64,000 bases of DNA from Burkholderia sp. GAS332 (lineage in GTDB: Bacteria; Pseudomonadota; Gammaproteobacteria; Burkholderiales; Burkholderiaceae): assembly GCA_900142905.1 (NCBI GenBank), contig FSRV01000003.1, forward strand, positions 496,001 to 560,000. The letters run 5' to 3'. Shown piece by piece: positions 62,764-64,000 of the stretch; the first letter of the stretch is position 1, and every line of letters starts with the position of its first letter. The position numbers were made by a program, and so were the translations under genes. The notes under the pieces were generated by a model. That model did no database searches, was not told the DNA's origin, and worked only from the letters and a program-made list of their open reading frames with translations.

Positions 62764-63904
62764 TCACCTGCAAACTTTCGCCGACGTCGGTACTCCCTTG
62801 GCGCGCCCACCACGTGCGATCCGGTACCGTGCGCAGCCGTCGAAAACGCGTGGCAGGATTCGTTTACGATTTGGCATAGGTCGGCTGCTACGACCGCAAC
62901 CAGCTCCCACTCGTGCGCTTTAACGTCGGCAACCAACGGCAATACAGGTTCATCACGTTCGCCCGTCCTACGATGACCGCGCACACGCTGTCGTACGCGC
63001 TCCGAGTAGACGCGCCACGGTGACAATCGGCCAGATGACCTGGTTCGCGTTCATGAACTCGAACCCTTGTCGGGCACAGTCCCGGTCTCCGGGGCGAACC
63101 AGGACGCGGCTTTTGACAATATGTCTCGCTCAAGCTTGAGTTGCCAGTCATCGCGACGCAGCCGCGTCAGTTCCTCGCGCTCCACCGTGGTCAGCCCGTC
63201 GTGACGCTTACCAGTGTCGCGATCGGCCTGCGCGACCTGGTTGTGGATGGTCTGCGCCGTCGGATCGAATTCATTCGACAGGTGCTCGGGTTTCCGCCCC
63301 GCATGCACCGGTTCGATCATCCGTGCCCGGAATTCCGTCAGGTACGGGGGCGATGCCTCTGCGTGATGAATACCTCCTGTTCCAAAGTAGAGGTATCCGC
63401 GAAACCGGATCAACTCCACTTCGATGGTCAATCGTATGGCTTGCTCCCACCGTTGCGGGATGCCGCGGGCCGTTACACGCGATAAGCGATCAGTGCCCCT
63501 GTGAGATAGACACCGTCGTGGTCTAAAACATGCATCGTCTCGACCGGAGAAAACCGGGCCGCGCTACGATGGATCGCGCTAGACACGCCACAGTCCGGAA
63601 TCTAAAAAGCCTAACACAAGATCGCACTCGTTCAGACCGTCCCTTGCTGGTGGTCGGTACCTCTAGCAGGGGATAGTTGCTAAGTCTGTCCTAAGAATGG
63701 GGCGTTATGCTCAAAGAGCAATTTTCCACCGCGTCCGCTGAACGCCGCGATCCGGCAGGTTGAAAACTCCCTAAACCACGCGCAGACCTGCCAGCATCCG
63801 GTTGAAAAAGAGCGGGCCGGCGAATGGCCACTTCACGTCGGCATCTTCCGTCAGCCGTGCCGTCTGGCCGACCCGTCGTGCAGCCAAAGCCGGGAGTGGA
63901 GACC
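62764..63904. other. Gene-poor stretch with an IS3 remnant
   Basis: About 1.1 kb. Only the IS3 remnant (62980-63431) is recognisable. The part from 63432 to 63904 shows no gene. Confidence 0.55.
62980..63431 (-). pseudogene. IS3-family transposase remnant (OrfA plus start of OrfB)
   Basis: 126 codons of OrfA: LTEFRARMIEPVHAGRKPEH, TAQTIHNQVAQADRDTGKRH, then ELTRLRRDDWQLKLERDILS and KAASWFAPETGTVP. The start of OrfB follows in another frame at about 63045 (FEFMNANQVIWPIVTVARLL) and is lost within about 20 codons. OrfB catalytic domain missing. Confidence 0.8.
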
Positions 63905-64000
63905 ATGACATCCTACAATATTATGATTGTGACGTTTGACGATCACTACGCCGTCAAAGGTGTTATGCGGCGGTTGGTTGACGCCGGCGTCAATGTCGAA
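63905..64000 (+). CDS. 5' end of a gene continuing beyond the window
   Basis: 32 codons from ATG 63905 with GGAG 8 nt upstream: MTSYNIMIVTFDDHYAVKGV, then MRRLVDAGVNVE. The first strand and helix look like a ferredoxin-like or membrane-associated small domain, but too little is present to assign a family. Confidence 0.6.
   Translation, partial: MTSYNIMIVTFDDHYAVKGVMRRLVDAGVNVE

Overview
The window reads like accessory sequence from a high-GC betaproteobacterium of the Burkholderia / Paraburkholderia / Caballeronia group. The evidence is a classical C-terminal-Phe porin, PHB phasin and acetoacetyl-CoA reductase genes, two DUF2827 proteins (a family typical of Burkholderia), DUF4396, DUF1840 and DUF4336 proteins, an IS5-family element carrying a group II intron, IS6 copies, and several small proteins of Burkholderia type. 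No rRNA, tRNA, CRISPR array or replication origin was seen.

Region 1 (1-6.7 kb, minus strand) is a catabolic/uptake unit: LysR regulator, MHS-type MFS transporter, porin, amidase, M20 amidohydrolase and the start of an AsnC/Lrp regulator. A LysR-like dyad lies before the transporter, and a large nested inverted repeat lies between amidase and hydrolase. Together these look like uptake and hydrolysis of an amide or N-acyl amino acid.

Region 2 (7-16 kb) is loosely packed. It holds a two-HTH protein split by an in-frame stop, a His-rich secreted peptide, an AhpD/CMD-family protein, small proteins of a recurring beta-domain family, a NUDIX hydrolase, and a 349-aa protein made of repeated IS630-type winged-helix units with no DDE nuclease. 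It also has several terminators and candidate small RNAs.

Region 3 (16-24 kb) holds two phaP-phaB pairs facing outward around an S53 (sedolisin) protease. Region 4 (24.4-27.8 kb) is a GAF-PAS-GGDEF-EAL cyclic-di-GMP protein broken at an 11-G tract. Region 5 (28-32.5 kb) has two tandem DUF2827 genes bounded by IS6 copies and remnants.

Region 6 (32.9-63 kb) is dominated by envelope, ion and acid-stress functions: two CLC chloride transporters, two MarR paralogues each with a palindrome at its promoter, HdeA/B-like chaperone, universal stress protein, APC permease, CPA1 Na+/H+ antiporter, Pal-like lipoprotein, HiPIP, orphan Rieske protein, and an HtrA-like protein that has lost all three catalytic residues. 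At 45.5-48.9 kb a group II intron sits inside an IS5-family transposase gene; splicing would restore the transposase frame, and the IS is flanked by a 6-bp direct repeat.

Many genes carry exactly one lesion (stop codon or 1-bp indel) in otherwise well conserved coding sequence: the two-HTH gene, the GGDEF-EAL gene, DUF4396, the CPA1 antiporter and one IS6 copy. This suggests recent decay under relaxed selection, or sequencing errors. All calls come from reading the sequence; no database search was run.
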